64,000 bases of DNA from Eustoma russellianum (lineage: Eukaryota; Streptophyta; Magnoliopsida; Gentianales; Gentianaceae). How positions within the stretch are numbered: position 1 is the first letter of the stretch; every line of letters starts with the position of its first letter. The notes beneath the pieces were generated by a model. That model was given only the letters and a program-made list of their open reading frames with translations. It did no database searches and was not told the DNA's origin. Below are positions 1 to 10,559 of this stretch, one piece after another. Location: positions 11,254,347-11,318,346 of the forward strand of contig AP025042.1 in the NCBI GenBank assembly GCA_036186865.1. The letters are read 5' to 3'. A program made the position numbers and the translations under genes.

Positions 1-504
1 TATAAAGATACTACTTGCTAACCCGAGCACCCTATTTTGGGCAATGATCTATACACTGGTGACTCGTCGTGTGTGATCCCGTAAGGTGTATAGACGGGTT
101 ACTTGCTGGCGATAATTTCGCTAAGAACAGATACTCTATTCCTTTTCAGGTGAGCCGGAATTTGAAATGATATTTATCGAAGACGATGGCGAGTGGGTTC
201 AGTGGGATGATGGACATGGAAGTAGATAGATGTTTGCTTACTTTCTTTATGTTGGAAAACTTGATGTTTATTATGTATGCTGTACTGGAGGATAAGTTAG
301 ACAGTTGTCTGAACACCCTTTTATTTCCGCTGTACTTTCGGGTTGTATTAATGATGATGAAGTTTTAAATTTGATGACGTTTCTGCTGATTTATCTTACG
401 TCATGAATGATGTACACTTGATCTGCTTTGACACTTCGTAGTTCTCATAGTAGACTACGGCGGATGCACTGGTTCCGATGACGGTATTGGACCGGGGCGC
501 TACA
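1..504 (+). mobile_element. 3' end of a Ty3/gypsy-type LTR, cut by the window edge
   Basis: The stretch ends in GGGGCGCTACA, the same terminus as the long LTRs ending at 22486 and 39826. Its upstream part, with 'ttacttgctggcgat' followed by a purine-rich block, has the same layout as 22064-22140. The copia reverse transcriptase frame resumes immediately after 504, so this LTR sits inside an older copia copy. The 5' end lies outside the window, so solo LTR versus full element cannot be decided. The short ORF at 186-368 has no recognisable domain. Confidence 0.7.
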
Positions 505-1272
505 TAAGTTAAGTGGAGTCTTCACTGGTTTTACATCAAGCATATTGAAACGTTTTAGAATAGATTCAATATAGTGAGTTTGTGACAACACAAGTCCTGC
601 TGTTATCCTAGAAATTTTAATACCTAGAATAACGTTAGCAACTCCCATATCATTCATGTCAAAGTTCCTCGTCAACATTTTCTTTGCATTTAAGATGATG
701 TCTCGAGTAATTCCCATGATTAGCATGTCATCCACATAGAGACATACTATTCCATATGCATTTTGTGTTTTCTTAATATAGACACACTTGTCACACTCAT
801 TGATCTTGAAACCATTAGCTAACATAGCTTGATCAAATTTGAAGTGCCACTGTTTGGGCGCTTTCTTAAGTCCATACAGGGACTTAACGAGTCTACAGAC
901 TTTAAACTCTTGTCCTGGAACCACTAAACCTTCCGGTTGTTTCATATAGATTTCTTCATCTAACTCACCATTCAAAAAAACAGTCTTCACACCCATCTGG
1001 TGGATTTCCAGATTGTAAACTGCAGCAATTGCAACTAGAATCCTTATAGACGTTATTCTAGTTACTGGAGAGTATGTGTCAAAACTTGAGTCTATCTCAC
1101 TGTTGATTGCCTCTTTCCAGAACGGAGCTTTTGGAGTTGACATCGGCTCGGAAAAATTCATTGGCTTATTTTCTACCATATAAGTTAGAAAATCTGGACC
1201 AAACAAATTTGATATTCTGGCACGCTTGCTTTGACGAATTTTCTCATCTACATGAGGAGTCGTCTCACGCAC
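505..1272 (-). pseudogene. pol: Ty1/copia reverse transcriptase fragment (Copia-0)
   Basis: The minus-strand frame matches copia RNA-dependent DNA polymerase: TYSPVTR, QMGVKTVFLNGELDEEIYM, SLYGLKKAPKQW and YVDDM are recognisable. Motif A normally reads QMDVK; here the catalytic Asp is replaced by Gly. The segment between the KEAINSEID block and TYSPVTR is missing roughly 60 residues, so there is an internal deletion. The frame ends where the gypsy-type LTR begins at 504, which separates it from the RNase H part, presumably left of the window. It is a dead fragment, similar in style to Tork-type copia elements. Confidence 0.85.
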
Positions 1273-1299
1273 TCGCTTACCAGCTCTCGTTTCTTCTTC

Positions 1300-1930
1300 T
1301 TATTTCTTGTCTTTCCTCGGAAAGACATCCTCGAAGAACACTGCGTTCTTTGACTCCATGATTACGTTTTCATGTATGTCAGGAACATCTGATTTGTGCA
1401 CCAAGGACCGATATGCACTACTGTTCGTTGCATATCCGATGAATATGCAATCAACTGTTTTAGGCTCAATTTTAACTTGTCTTGGTTTAGGTACAACAAT
1501 CTTAGCCAGACACCCCCAAACTTTCAAGTATTTGTAGCTAGGCTTGTAGCATTTCCATAGCTCATACTAGGTTTCATCCATCTGCTTGGATGGAACTCTA
1601 TTCAATATGACATTACCTAAGAGTATGGCTTCCCCCCCCACAAGTTTTGGGGTAAACCCAAACTTATCAACATAGAATTCATCATCTCTTCCAGAGTTTG
1701 GTTTTTGCGTTCCATAATACCGTTCGATTGAGGTGTATATGGTGCAGTCGTTTGATGAATAATGCCTTGTTTCGAACAGAATTTGTTAAACGGTTCATCA
1801 TATTCGTCACCTCTATCACTACGAATTGCTTTAATTTGTTTGCTTTGTTGATTCTCAACTTCATTTTTATAGTCCTTGAAAACATCAAGGGCCTCGTCTT
1901 TGCTATTTAGTATGTAGACATAACTGTTGA
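1300..1930 (-). pseudogene. pol: Ty1/copia integrase fragment (Copia-0)
   Basis: This lies upstream of the reverse transcriptase of the same minus-strand element. Reading from the right, IRSDRG and then PYTPQSNGIMERKNQTLEEM mark the integrase core with its second Asp and the Glu. The MKVWGCLAK and FIGYATNSSAYR blocks follow near 1527-1300, and these are the usual C-terminal integrase motifs. Several stops lie between the blocks (around 1540-1640), and a run of C at about 1631-1638 marks a frame break. The N-terminal zinc finger, protease and gag are absent; homology stops near 1930. Confidence 0.8.
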
Positions 1931-2922
1931 GAAATATGTTTGGATAATTTTCAAAGTCATGATTTTAAGTGGTGAATGAATGAAAATGTCACACCTGGTG
2001 TTATATGTGATTAAAAGTTGAAAAAGTTAAGAAAAATGACATCGATCTCTCAGGTTGTTGCACTTCGATAAATCGATGTACTTCGATCCCTCACATCGAT
2101 CGATCTATGTAAGGCAGAGAAAGTTCAAGACCTTACTGTGAGACATCGATCTCTAAACCTGAGACACATCGATCGATCGATGTATACATAAAACCCTCAC
2201 TTCGATCTATCGATGTAGATCAGAGACAAACTTTGAAACTTACTGTGAGACATCGATCTCTGAAGCTGAGGTACTTCGATCGATCGATGTCTAGGTTCTT
2301 AGAAATATTTTTCTAAAATGTGATAAAGTGGTTGTTTTCATTTGTACGTGATTTATATATGTTCATTATGTGGATATTATGTGTTTTTGACGATTATAAA
2401 TAACTTGTGACTAATGTGCCTTGGAAGTTTCTACAACTTACCAAAAAGGCAAAATTGGTATTTTGAGTTTTGTAGGAACATGATATGGTGGAAATACTTC
2501 AAGGATTTATTCTCATCATATTTATTATGACAAAGGTGTTATTATATTCATTTCTGACCATCGGGGTAATTTCTGGTGTTTTCTCTCACCAGGGGCATTT
2601 TGGTCATTTTACCCTGAGGGTATTTTTGGTGTTTTCACTCAAGAAATCTCTTGGGTATATTCTTATCTTCATTCTGGAATTGAGTTATGATTATCTTGAA
2701 GATTATATGGTGGTTTTATATTATTTTTGTCAAATGATGATATTATTGATAGTACGGGACATGTGAAGGGTTGTGATGTCACATTCTATTTCTTTCTTGA
2801 AGATCTTCTTCTTTATGTTATTGAAGTATATTTATCATCATATTTCAGGGAATTTAAAGGTGTTTAAGGTGTGAAGATGATCACGACATACAAGAAGAAA
2901 TATTGGGAATTTTGGTGTTACA
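1931..2922. other. Unassigned AT-rich stretch between Copia-0 and Copia-2
   Basis: There is no recognisable coding region. It contains the ATCGAT-rich repeats at 2040-2300 and T-rich sequence with wording such as 'gggcattttggtcatttt', which resembles LTR or LTR-proximal DNA. TGTCACACC at 1987 could be an LTR start, but no matching end was found. The 93-codon ORF at 2485-2766 is hydrophobic low-complexity coding without a domain. Confidence 0.4.
2040..2300. repeat. Tandem repeat rich in palindromic ATCGAT
   Basis: Two full units and one degenerate unit of about 107 bp are visible. 'ttactgtgagacatcgatct' occurs at about 2133 and again at about 2240. Each unit carries CATCGATC..CGATCGATG palindromes (for example 2167-2181 and 2277-2290). 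ATCGAT or TCGATC cores occur a dozen times or more in 260 bp. Confidence 0.8.
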
Positions 2923-4528
2923 TGTTGACATAATCTTGTCAACTATTATTTGTTGATTTCTTCTTCAAAAATCTGAGTTGATATACATGTATATGTGTTG
3001 AAAAACGTGTATATTTAGTTGGAGATGATGGGTTATTCATTTTATAGCTTGGTGACAAGTGGACCAATTAAAAAAAAGCTAGTTGGCAAAAGTTGCCAAC
3101 TTGGAAAATTTGAAAAGTTTGAATTGGTAGTCAACAGCTACTAGGCTATTTTTAGCAGTTTTTTGAGTCAAATTCAGCCTTCACATGCCCTATTCTTGTG
3201 CAAGGAGTTGAGAGTATCTTGGTGGTATTATTCCTTAGTATTATCTTCATTTTTAAAACAAAATTCCAAGTCATTTTTGGTGATAAAATTCGGCCAACAT
3301 AAGTGTTCCAAGGTGGACCAATCATTTTGCTTGATGTTGCCAAGATTACAAGGTGATTAGATGGCCAACCAATGATGTGAAGACACTTAAGCATTAATGA
3401 TGAAGATAGTGACACATTGGAGTTCTTATCTACAAGGCTCAACTCACACTATAAATAGGAGGCAATGGAAAAGAAGAAGAATACACTTGAAAGCAATAGT
3501 TGATTTGTCTAGCTATCTTCTTCTTGTCATTCTTGTTCAATTCTTTGTAGCCAAGGTGTTCTTGTTATATTTGTTGGAGAGCTACAAGCCTCTTGAGCTT
3601 CATTTGTAAGATTGATTAGCCAATTCTATAAAGCTATATCAATAGGTGGTAGAGGTGTTGCAACTAAGTATTTCATAGAAATCCAAGTCTTGAATAGGGT
3701 TGGTGTTTAACCCAAGGATCAAGCTTGGTTCTTGTTGTAATTTGTTTCATACCATAGTGAAATCCAAGGCAAGGTATTCCTTGGGACTGGAGTAGATCAC
3801 ATTGATCGAACCAGGATAAATTCTCGGTGTTCTTATCTTGTTCCTACATTTCTGCATTCTGCCCTTTTCTCATTGCAGTTTTCACACAAATTCACATGTT
3901 TTGGAAAAATAGCTAAACACTTTTAAAATTCATGATTTTTGGTGGAGTTATACTTCAGATTGTTATCTTTCATTTGCAACAAGAATCGCTTGATTTGAGC
4001 AAGGGAAAATCAGTCTTTCAGTCTTTGCAAGATAACTGCTCCAATCTGGCTGCAATCTGATCAGTTTTGAGAAAAACTTGAATTCTGTTTTAACCCAGAG
4101 TTGTTTAAGGTCAGGGCCTTTTAGAATCGTAAACTAGACATCCTAAGGAGTTTTTTGACATAAAGTTAAACCTTTTTCGTTAAGTATTCAAAGATAAACA
4201 CATTTTTCAATTTCAGCAACATTCTGCCCAATTCTGTCCAGATCGACCATATGAATCTTTTTATTTGTTTGAAAGGTCAAACCATCTTATTTTAGTCTAA
4301 TTTTTGGACAGAGTCTTGTCAACACATTGAATTTAAGTTCTGAAAATTGTCATAATTTGTGGAGCTGTATAACAGGAATTTTGAATTTTTCAAAAATGGA
4401 TTCTGAATCTGCTGTAGTCTCAGATTCTGTTTTCAAAGGGGATTTTTATCAAGGGTAGTAGTGTAATTTCAGCTAACCATATTCACCCCTCCCTCTAGTG
4501 GTGTTTATTGCGGGTGCACGGTCCAACA
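2923..4528 (+). repeat. 5' LTR of Copia-2
   Basis: It starts TGTTGACA and ends GGTCCAACA, so the termini are TGTTG..CAACA. A PBS-like sequence follows two bases later. Inside are a TATA box at 3449 and the phrase 'gaaccaggataaattc' near 3809, which resembles 'gaaccagtataaaattc' in the Copia-3 LTR. The left border is inferred from the terminal inverted repeat only, because the 3' LTR is lost and the flanking TTACA cannot be checked. Confidence 0.65.
3449..3458 (+). promoter_or_regulatory. TATA box of the Copia-2 LTR promoter
   Basis: CTATAAATAG is a canonical plant TATA box. It lies about 1.07 kb before the LTR end and is followed by purine-rich leader sequence. It would drive + strand transcription of Copia-2. 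Confidence 0.6.
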
Positions 4529-4530
4529 AT

Positions 4531-4545
4531 TGGTATCATAGCGAG
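4531..4545 (+). other. Primer binding site of Copia-2
   Basis: TGGTATCATAGCGAG starts two bases after the LTR end. The usual initiator-tRNA-Met PBS of plant elements begins TGGTATCAGAGC; here G is replaced by T in the eighth to tenth positions. This places the LTR/internal border and the + orientation. Confidence 0.7.
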
Positions 4546-4686
4546 GTTCACATCACTCAAAGAAGCAAGATTCAACACCATACAAACAAGAAAAGGCCAA
4601 GAAACAACATTTCAAAGTAGCCTGCTAATCTCAAATCAAAGGTACATATAATTGCTATAGTTGCTCACAAAGGTGAGTTGGAAGGT

Positions 4687-4985
4687 ATGTCCATACAACG
4701 TCCTCCTCTTTTCGATGGAATTAATTTCGTTCATTGTAAAATTAAAATGAGGCTATTCTTAATGGCTATAGACATCAATTTATGGTCTATAGTTGAAGAT
4801 GGACCGTACATTCCAATGAAAATTGTACAAGTTAGTGAAGTCACACAGGAAGTAGAAAAATATTAAAACGAATGGTCTTCCGAAGATAAAAAGAAAATAT
4901 CCATGCATATGAACACACATACATAGCACCCTTCAAGAAACAAAATCATATGCCTTATACACACTATCAAAATCAGCCCAGACAT
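4687..4985 (+). pseudogene. gag: N-terminal gag of Copia-2, internally deleted
   Basis: The start is chosen at ATG 4687 (MSIQRPPLFDG), aligned with MSSQMPPLFDS of the Copia-1 gag. The segment KMRLFLMAIDINLWSIVEDG is nearly identical to residues 32-51 there. A stop (TAA at 4864) follows, then SSEDKKKISM. The sequence then jumps to a His/Thr-rich part that corresponds to about residues 565-580 of the Copia-1 gag, so some 480 residues of the middle, including the zinc knuckle, are deleted. The frame reaches the GACAT site at 4981-4985 and continues at 42711. Confidence 0.8.
4981..4985. repeat. Left target-site duplication GACAT of Gypsy-A
   Basis: GACAT here and at 42706-42710 flank Gypsy-A exactly. 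The Copia-2 gag frame reads through when one copy is kept. Confidence 0.9.
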
Positions 4986-5629
4986 TGATACGGCCAAAGA
5001 AAGATAAAAAGATGGAGAATTTGAATTCAAATCCAAGTCCAATCAAGATAAGATTGCAATCAACCTTTTGAAGATTGAGGCAAGATTAAAGTTGATCTCC
5101 AAAGTTTATCAAAGAAGGAAGAAACTCGCTGCCTTAGAGACTAAGAGTATATTCCATTTTCAAGATAGAATTTTTAGGAGATTACCATTTATCTCTTTTA
5201 ACTTTTTGGTAGGTTTTGAGATAGAGATTATCTTTCCTTTTTGATTGTTTTTTTGGCTGAAATTTTCAGCCTTTATTAGCAAGGCCGCCGGCCTTAGAGA
5301 ACAACAACGACATATTTTTGAATAAACTTTGAGTTTTGGTTTTCTCTCCCAAAGGGGTGAAACTTTGTTTTCATGATTTTGCACTAAAAATCAAGGCTAA
5401 TATCTCTCAATCTTGAGCAAATTGAGGGCGGTTGCCAAGGGTTGAAGTGACCGTCTAGGAGGGCCTACTGAAGGTTTGCCTACAAACGCACACTTGAATC
5501 TAAGGTATTGCTTAAGCCGGCAATTTCTACACAAGGAAGCAAGGAAAAGTTTACTTCTTTGTGCCTAAACTCTTGTGGGAAGGTTGTTGGAGGTGGAAAA
5601 GTGGATCATACCCTAGTCAGCTTCCATCA
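4986..5629 (+). repeat. 5' LTR of Gypsy-A
   Basis: It runs from TGATACGGCC to AGCTTCCATCA. It pairs with 42058-42705, with about 12 differences in the first 320 bases by eye. Confidence 0.9.
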
Positions 5630-5632
5630 AAT

Positions 5633-5646
5633 TGGTATCTGAGACA
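5633..5646 (+). other. Primer binding site of Gypsy-A
   Basis: TGGTATCTGAGACA lies three bases after the LTR end. It is a variant of the tRNA-Met PBS TGGTATCAGAGC. Confidence 0.65.
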
Positions 5647-6515
5647 CATGTCACTCAATTCCACCAACTATCCTGTACTTTTTAATTTGTTCTTCAATCT
5701 GAAATTTTCTCATCTTTTTCATCATCATTCGAAAAAATATTATTTCAACCAAAATTTGCCAAAAAAAAGATTGCATTTTTCTTTTGACCACTTGAACATC
5801 TAAGATCGTTGATTAGGAAATTCAATTCAGCATCACAATTATTTGCCTACATTATCGAAAAAGCCACCTAGTCATATTCAATCTTGTTGTTACCAAATCT
5901 ATTGTTGATTTTGATTTTTTTATGTGACTGGATTTCATACTCTGACTGAATTCATACATGAATCTTTGTTCAAGTACTAAATTCCAGCATTCTGTCCATT
6001 TTGACAAAAAGGTTTCTGGCCCCGTTGGCCTCACCCACCCCCTGTACTGGCCGCACCCACCCCCACCACCCAGGCCGAAATTCTGCAGCACCTCAAAATT
6101 CATCTCAACATCCCATAAACAGTCCCAATTGAACCTCAAATCAAACCCCCAATTCAATTCCCTAAACAAATCCCTAATTTAGCCAAAGAACCCTAATTTT
6201 TCCTAGCCATAATTTTGCTTTGGCCAAATTCGCACTAATTGGAGGGTATTTCTTGATATTGAAGGTACCATGATGATCACGGCGCTAAATTTTGCATTTT
6301 GTTCGAAAACAGAATTTTTTAGGGTAAAAGTGTAAAATTATGATTTTGCCCCTGAAAAAAATTTCAGAATCTGAAAATTACAAAAAAGACAGAAAAATGG
6401 GCAAGAAAAGTGAAGCAAGAAAAGTAAAAGAAAAAAGAGCAATTGTTGGACTTTTATTGCACCGTTTGAGCCATGTTGCATATTATTGCAAAGGACCCCC
6501 AAATTCGGCCACACA
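5647..6515 (+). other. Leader of Gypsy-A, left part
   Basis: This is non-coding leader between the PBS and the Gypsy-B insertion. It contains a C-rich patch near 6019-6075 and A-rich sequence near 6355-6440. The short ORFs on both strands show no domain. It continues at 39832 after Gypsy-B. Confidence 0.6.
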
Positions 6516-7194
6516 TGTTGTACCCCACCAAAAATGGTACGGTATCAGGGGTTAGAATGAAGTGATGCAATAGAACGATATTTCGGAAGGAGAATATTTT
6601 AGGCTTACCGACGTGTATTTCAATATTAAGGAAAATAGTATACTACTCCAAAGTATAAATTATGAAGCATGTGAGTTGATAGTTTTTTCCCAAGACTACT
6701 CATAATTTCGGACTAGAGGGTTGGGGACATTAAAGTGGAGTTTCTTCTATTACAAGCAATAAACCCTTTGTAGTATTGGTGAAAGAAAGCATGGGAAGTT
6801 ATTCTAACATCCTACTAAATGAGATTTAGAAAGTAAAAATGGGAAAAGTATCTCTTCTTCCCCATTAAAGCCGCCGGGTAGAGGGAGCATTAAGGAGACC
6901 ACCTTTTTGCTAAAAAGACTAACTACACTCCTTAATTGCTTATTAAAGCAACAATGTAAATAGTTATGCATGATGTAGTCACAATATAATGTTGTTGTAA
7001 GAATGTGTAACTCACTAAAAGTTCCACTAGCAACGTGAGATACATGGGGTTAGGGAATTAAGGACCAAATTCTACCATTTTCTTCGACTACTTAGTAGCC
7101 TTTTCATTAAACATTCTAAAAAGTGACTCAAGCATGATGGAGCTACTAAATATGCCCTAACCACCGGAATTAAATCATGGGTAACCCATGATGA
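6516..7194 (+). repeat. 5' LTR of Gypsy-B, first part
   Basis: It aligns with 29283-29953, with about 7 differences in the first 240 bases by eye. It is interrupted at 7194 by Copia-1 and resumes at 18649. Confidence 0.9.
7190..7194. repeat. Left target-site duplication GATGA of Copia-1
   Basis: GATGA also occurs at 18644-18648. The uninterrupted site is visible in the 3' LTR of Gypsy-B near 29947 ('catgatgatcccttaaacc'). Confidence 0.95.
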
Positions 7195-10163
7195 TGTAGG
7201 ATCTGCAAGGCACCACTAGAATAGGGGTTTGAATAGATGGTGCGGAAAGTGTGCTTTTTTTTTAAAATTTCTTTGAACTTGAACAATTCAAGTTCTGAAA
7301 ACAGATTCTGTTTTCAGGACCTGTTTTAAAACGTTTTTAAAACCAGGTTAGAGGTCTCCAAAAATTATGAAATTTTGAGAGAACTTAGCCTCAGATGTTA
7401 TTAGGGTCCCCTAAAAATTTCAAATTAAAATTCAACCTTTAACCCCTTCAAAAACCGTTGGTACTCAGATTGTGCAAATCTGCCAGAAACGGTAGATGGT
7501 TTTGAAAAATTAATTCCTATTTGTGTGAACGTCCAAATGATCTGAAAATTTGAACACTAACTCTTTATATACTATATTTTAATAGGTTGAAACAGTTTTG
7601 GAAAATTCTTTTGGGAAGTAGGTCAAATACAATCAAAGTCTCAACATTTGCAAGTCTGAGAATCAGACTGCACTAGTCTCAGAACTATTGATATTTGATT
7701 GACTTATACTTGTCCAAAAGGGTTGAAACTTGTGGCAAATGAACCCTAGAACGTGTAGGTATGTTTCTGGAAATTTTTGGAATTTTTGAAATTCGTTTAC
7801 TATTTTTACGAACGTGAACAAAATATATAAACAGTACAGAAACTGAAAAGTAAATGCTGAAAGTAAATTGCACCAAGAATTTTATACTGGTTCGGTTATA
7901 AACAACCTACTCCAGTCTTCAAGGAACACCTTCCTTGGTTCATACTAATCACACACATGCAGTACACCTTACCGCAGGGTTGATAGAGTTACCCCTAACT
8001 CCAACCCTTTACAAACCTTGTATGTCGAGTACAATTCACACGAACACCACCACCTCGCTAGAATGAAGATTGATCACACCTTGATCAATCTTTTACAAAG
8101 ATGTACGAATGATGGTTTATCTCAAGCCTATTCAAGATTGAAAGAATATGAATACAATAGGCTTTACAAGAAAAGAGAAAGAAAGAAGATGTAGGAGAAG
8201 AAGAGCTTGGCTATTTGATCTCTTTAGAATGCAATGCTTGTTGTTTTTGTTTGCTCTCCTCTTCTTCTTTTTAATTGTGGCAGCCGTCCCCTATAGCCTT
8301 TCTCCCCTCTTGAAAATTTCCTTTTAAGTTCTTGAGAGAGTGTAAGACATCATGATAACAATTCTTTGCTTACTTGGCATCATTCTATTGGATCATCATT
8401 TAGTCTTTGCTTACTTCGCACCTCTTTATTGGCTCAATGTTGTCATCATTTGATGACTTGGAAAATCTAAAATAATCACTTAAAATGTGCCAAAAAATCA
8501 ACCATCAATTCATACCATAAATCACAAATTCCATCATAAATTGCAAGACAATAAATCTCTCCTTTTCAAACCCAAAAAGTCGGCCATAAGTACCTTACCA
8601 TGCTGAATTTTTCAGCATGTGCATTATGAGAATAAAATTCAGATTATTTACCATTTTTCTTTGAATTTTTATCATAAAAATGAATCAACAATATATGGTA
8701 AGTATTTCTTCCAATTGAGAAATGAATTTGGACATGAAATAGGTTAAGAATTCGGCCAGCTAGGTTATGCATGTGCTGAGAAATTTTTCAACATGTAACA
8801 TGTAACATATCACCATTTATTTATTTAAATAATATTCAAAACATTACCATATCCTCTTCCAATCAATCACCTAATAAAGGATGACAAAATATGTCACACT
8901 TAATGACAAAAAAATCGGCCACCATGTGTGTAGTATGCTGAAATTTTCAGCATGTGACATATGAGAGGTATATGTTGAATACTTACCTTTTGTAGCTTCT
9001 CTCTTTGATTTATCAACATTGTATGATTGATCCTTGACCAATCAATATGCCAAAAAGGCTCCACATGTGCTCCATCTCAGCTGTATGTAACGTTGGAAGA
9101 TGTATATACATGTGCTGAAATTTATTTTTGTTAACTTTGTAAAATAGTGCACATTTAATAATACACACATGTAATATTCCAATCAGTCTTTAATTTAATT
9201 TTCTAGAACATTTTAAGATGTATATTATATGTAAAAAGTGTCTAGATACGTGTCACATGATGTTCAAGAAAAACGTTCCATGTTATGTGCGTAGAAAACC
9301 GAATTTTCGATATTTATCGATTACCCGATTTTTCTCTAATTTAAATTCCAACTTTTGCACATGATATATATATTATGTTATACATAATATATATAATATA
9401 TAATTTAAATCTCAGCACTTGGCTAGTTTAAAGTGGTACCATTCACATGTGACAAAATCAAAATTGGAATCTTCACATTTTGGCCTAAATGTGGAGTAAT
9501 TTGTGTGTGCCAACATGGAAAGTATTTTTGGCTGAATATATCATGTATATCACGAAATTATCATCAATTTTTGATGTATATGGGCTGGCCATTTATTTAT
9601 GGCAAGTACGTGACACGTTGGCGAAGTTTCGATATTCGCCCGATACGACAAATTTCGGTTTAGAACCTTTTATCGTGTCGTATTCAATTTGTCATCACCA
9701 TATCTTATATCATATGATATAAGACCTGAATATACTCATAAATATGAGTTAAGTATAGTGGTGTGACGTTAACGTACGTACGTAAGATATATAACGTGTC
9801 GGTAGTACGTTGGAATACATGTGTATGTGCCTTTATTTAAAAAATCTGAAAATATATATAGTGTATATATATATATGGCGTGTGAATTAAATGTGGGGAG
9901 GAGGAGAAGACTTTCCTTCCTTGGCCTTGTTGCCTTTGTGCCTTTTCCAAATTAATCTTCCTTTAATGAACTACTTAGTTTATTAAACTAAGTACTTCAC
10001 TTAATGAACTAATTTAGTTCATTAATGGTGGCACCTGAAAATAGTATAAACACAACAAATGTTCGCCATATGATGTAAGCTTTAATGCTTCATGGCTCGT
10101 TAGTACGGCAACATAATATATAAGCTAAATAAGGCAAGTAATGGCAAGTTATCATGCATGCAC

Positions 10164-10202
<39 letters not shown>

Positions 10203-10273
10203 TTCAACGTTCATATATATATATGCATTCAAATTTCTTATTTTGAAATCACTCAAACCCTCTTATTTCTACA
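7195..10273 (-). repeat. 3' LTR of Copia-1 (3079 bp)
   Basis: On the minus strand it runs TGTAGAAATAAG to GCAGATCCTACA. It contains three hairpin-like copies of the TGCTGAAATTTTCAGCA type (near 8602, 8770 and 8934), palindromic AT tracts near 9365-9405, ACGTACGTACGT at 9774-9783, and (TA)n tracts. It keeps about 150 bp (8466-8614) that the 5' LTR has lost. Confidence 0.95.
10167..10199. repeat. (TA)n microsatellite in the Copia-1 LTR
   Basis: This is a 33-base TA run, with a second run at 10213-10223. The other LTR has the same two sites with different lengths (18547-18561 and 18573-18594). Confidence 0.9.
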
Positions 10274-10559
10274 ATCTTCCCCTTTTGATGATTTTCAAAA
10301 TAACTTGTGTACATGATTTAAGTGCTATCTCTCCCCCTTGAACTATGCACAGATTTAAAATTTGAATTTCGAATTTCAAATCCGATTTCAAATCCGGCTC
10401 TCCCTTGATTCATGCAATTAAGTTCAATCAGTGATCAATCAGTCTCTCTCCCCCTTAAATCTCTCTCCCCCTTAAATCATGCTTCTCTCTCCCCCTTTAT
10501 TTTGGAAAGTTAATCAAAAGATTCCTGTCAAAAAGGAAAGTAAATCAAATAATATCACA
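10274..10559 (-). other. Repeated polypurine tracts before the 3' LTR of Copia-1
   Basis: Read on the minus strand, AAGGGGGAGAGAG-type runs occur at about 10486-10500, 10462-10477, 10441-10457 and 10328-10340, with a shorter one near 10397-10408. The proximal tract AAAAGGGGAAGAT (10274-10286) abuts the LTR. The proximal tract would prime plus-strand DNA. Multiple tracts are a documented Sirevirus feature. No ORF is present. Confidence 0.85.

Noticed and set aside
2040..2300. CRISPR-like spaced repeats
   Set aside because: Units are long, degenerate and palindromic in a plant retroelement context; no cas genes and no uniform spacers.
2485..2766. 93-codon hydrophobic ORF
   Set aside because: No domain, T-rich composition, no gene context; likely chance reading of AT-rich DNA.
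5852..6182. Overlapping ORFs with Pro- or Gly-rich stretches
   Set aside because: C-rich patch in the Gypsy-A leader; no homology recognisable.
9433..9722. Two overlapping ORFs repeated at 17813-18102
   Set aside because: They are conserved only because both lie in the two LTR copies of Copia-1; no domain, and antisense to the element.
10141..10341. ORF of 66 codons with YIYIYIY
   Set aside because: It is a translated (TA)n microsatellite in an LTR.
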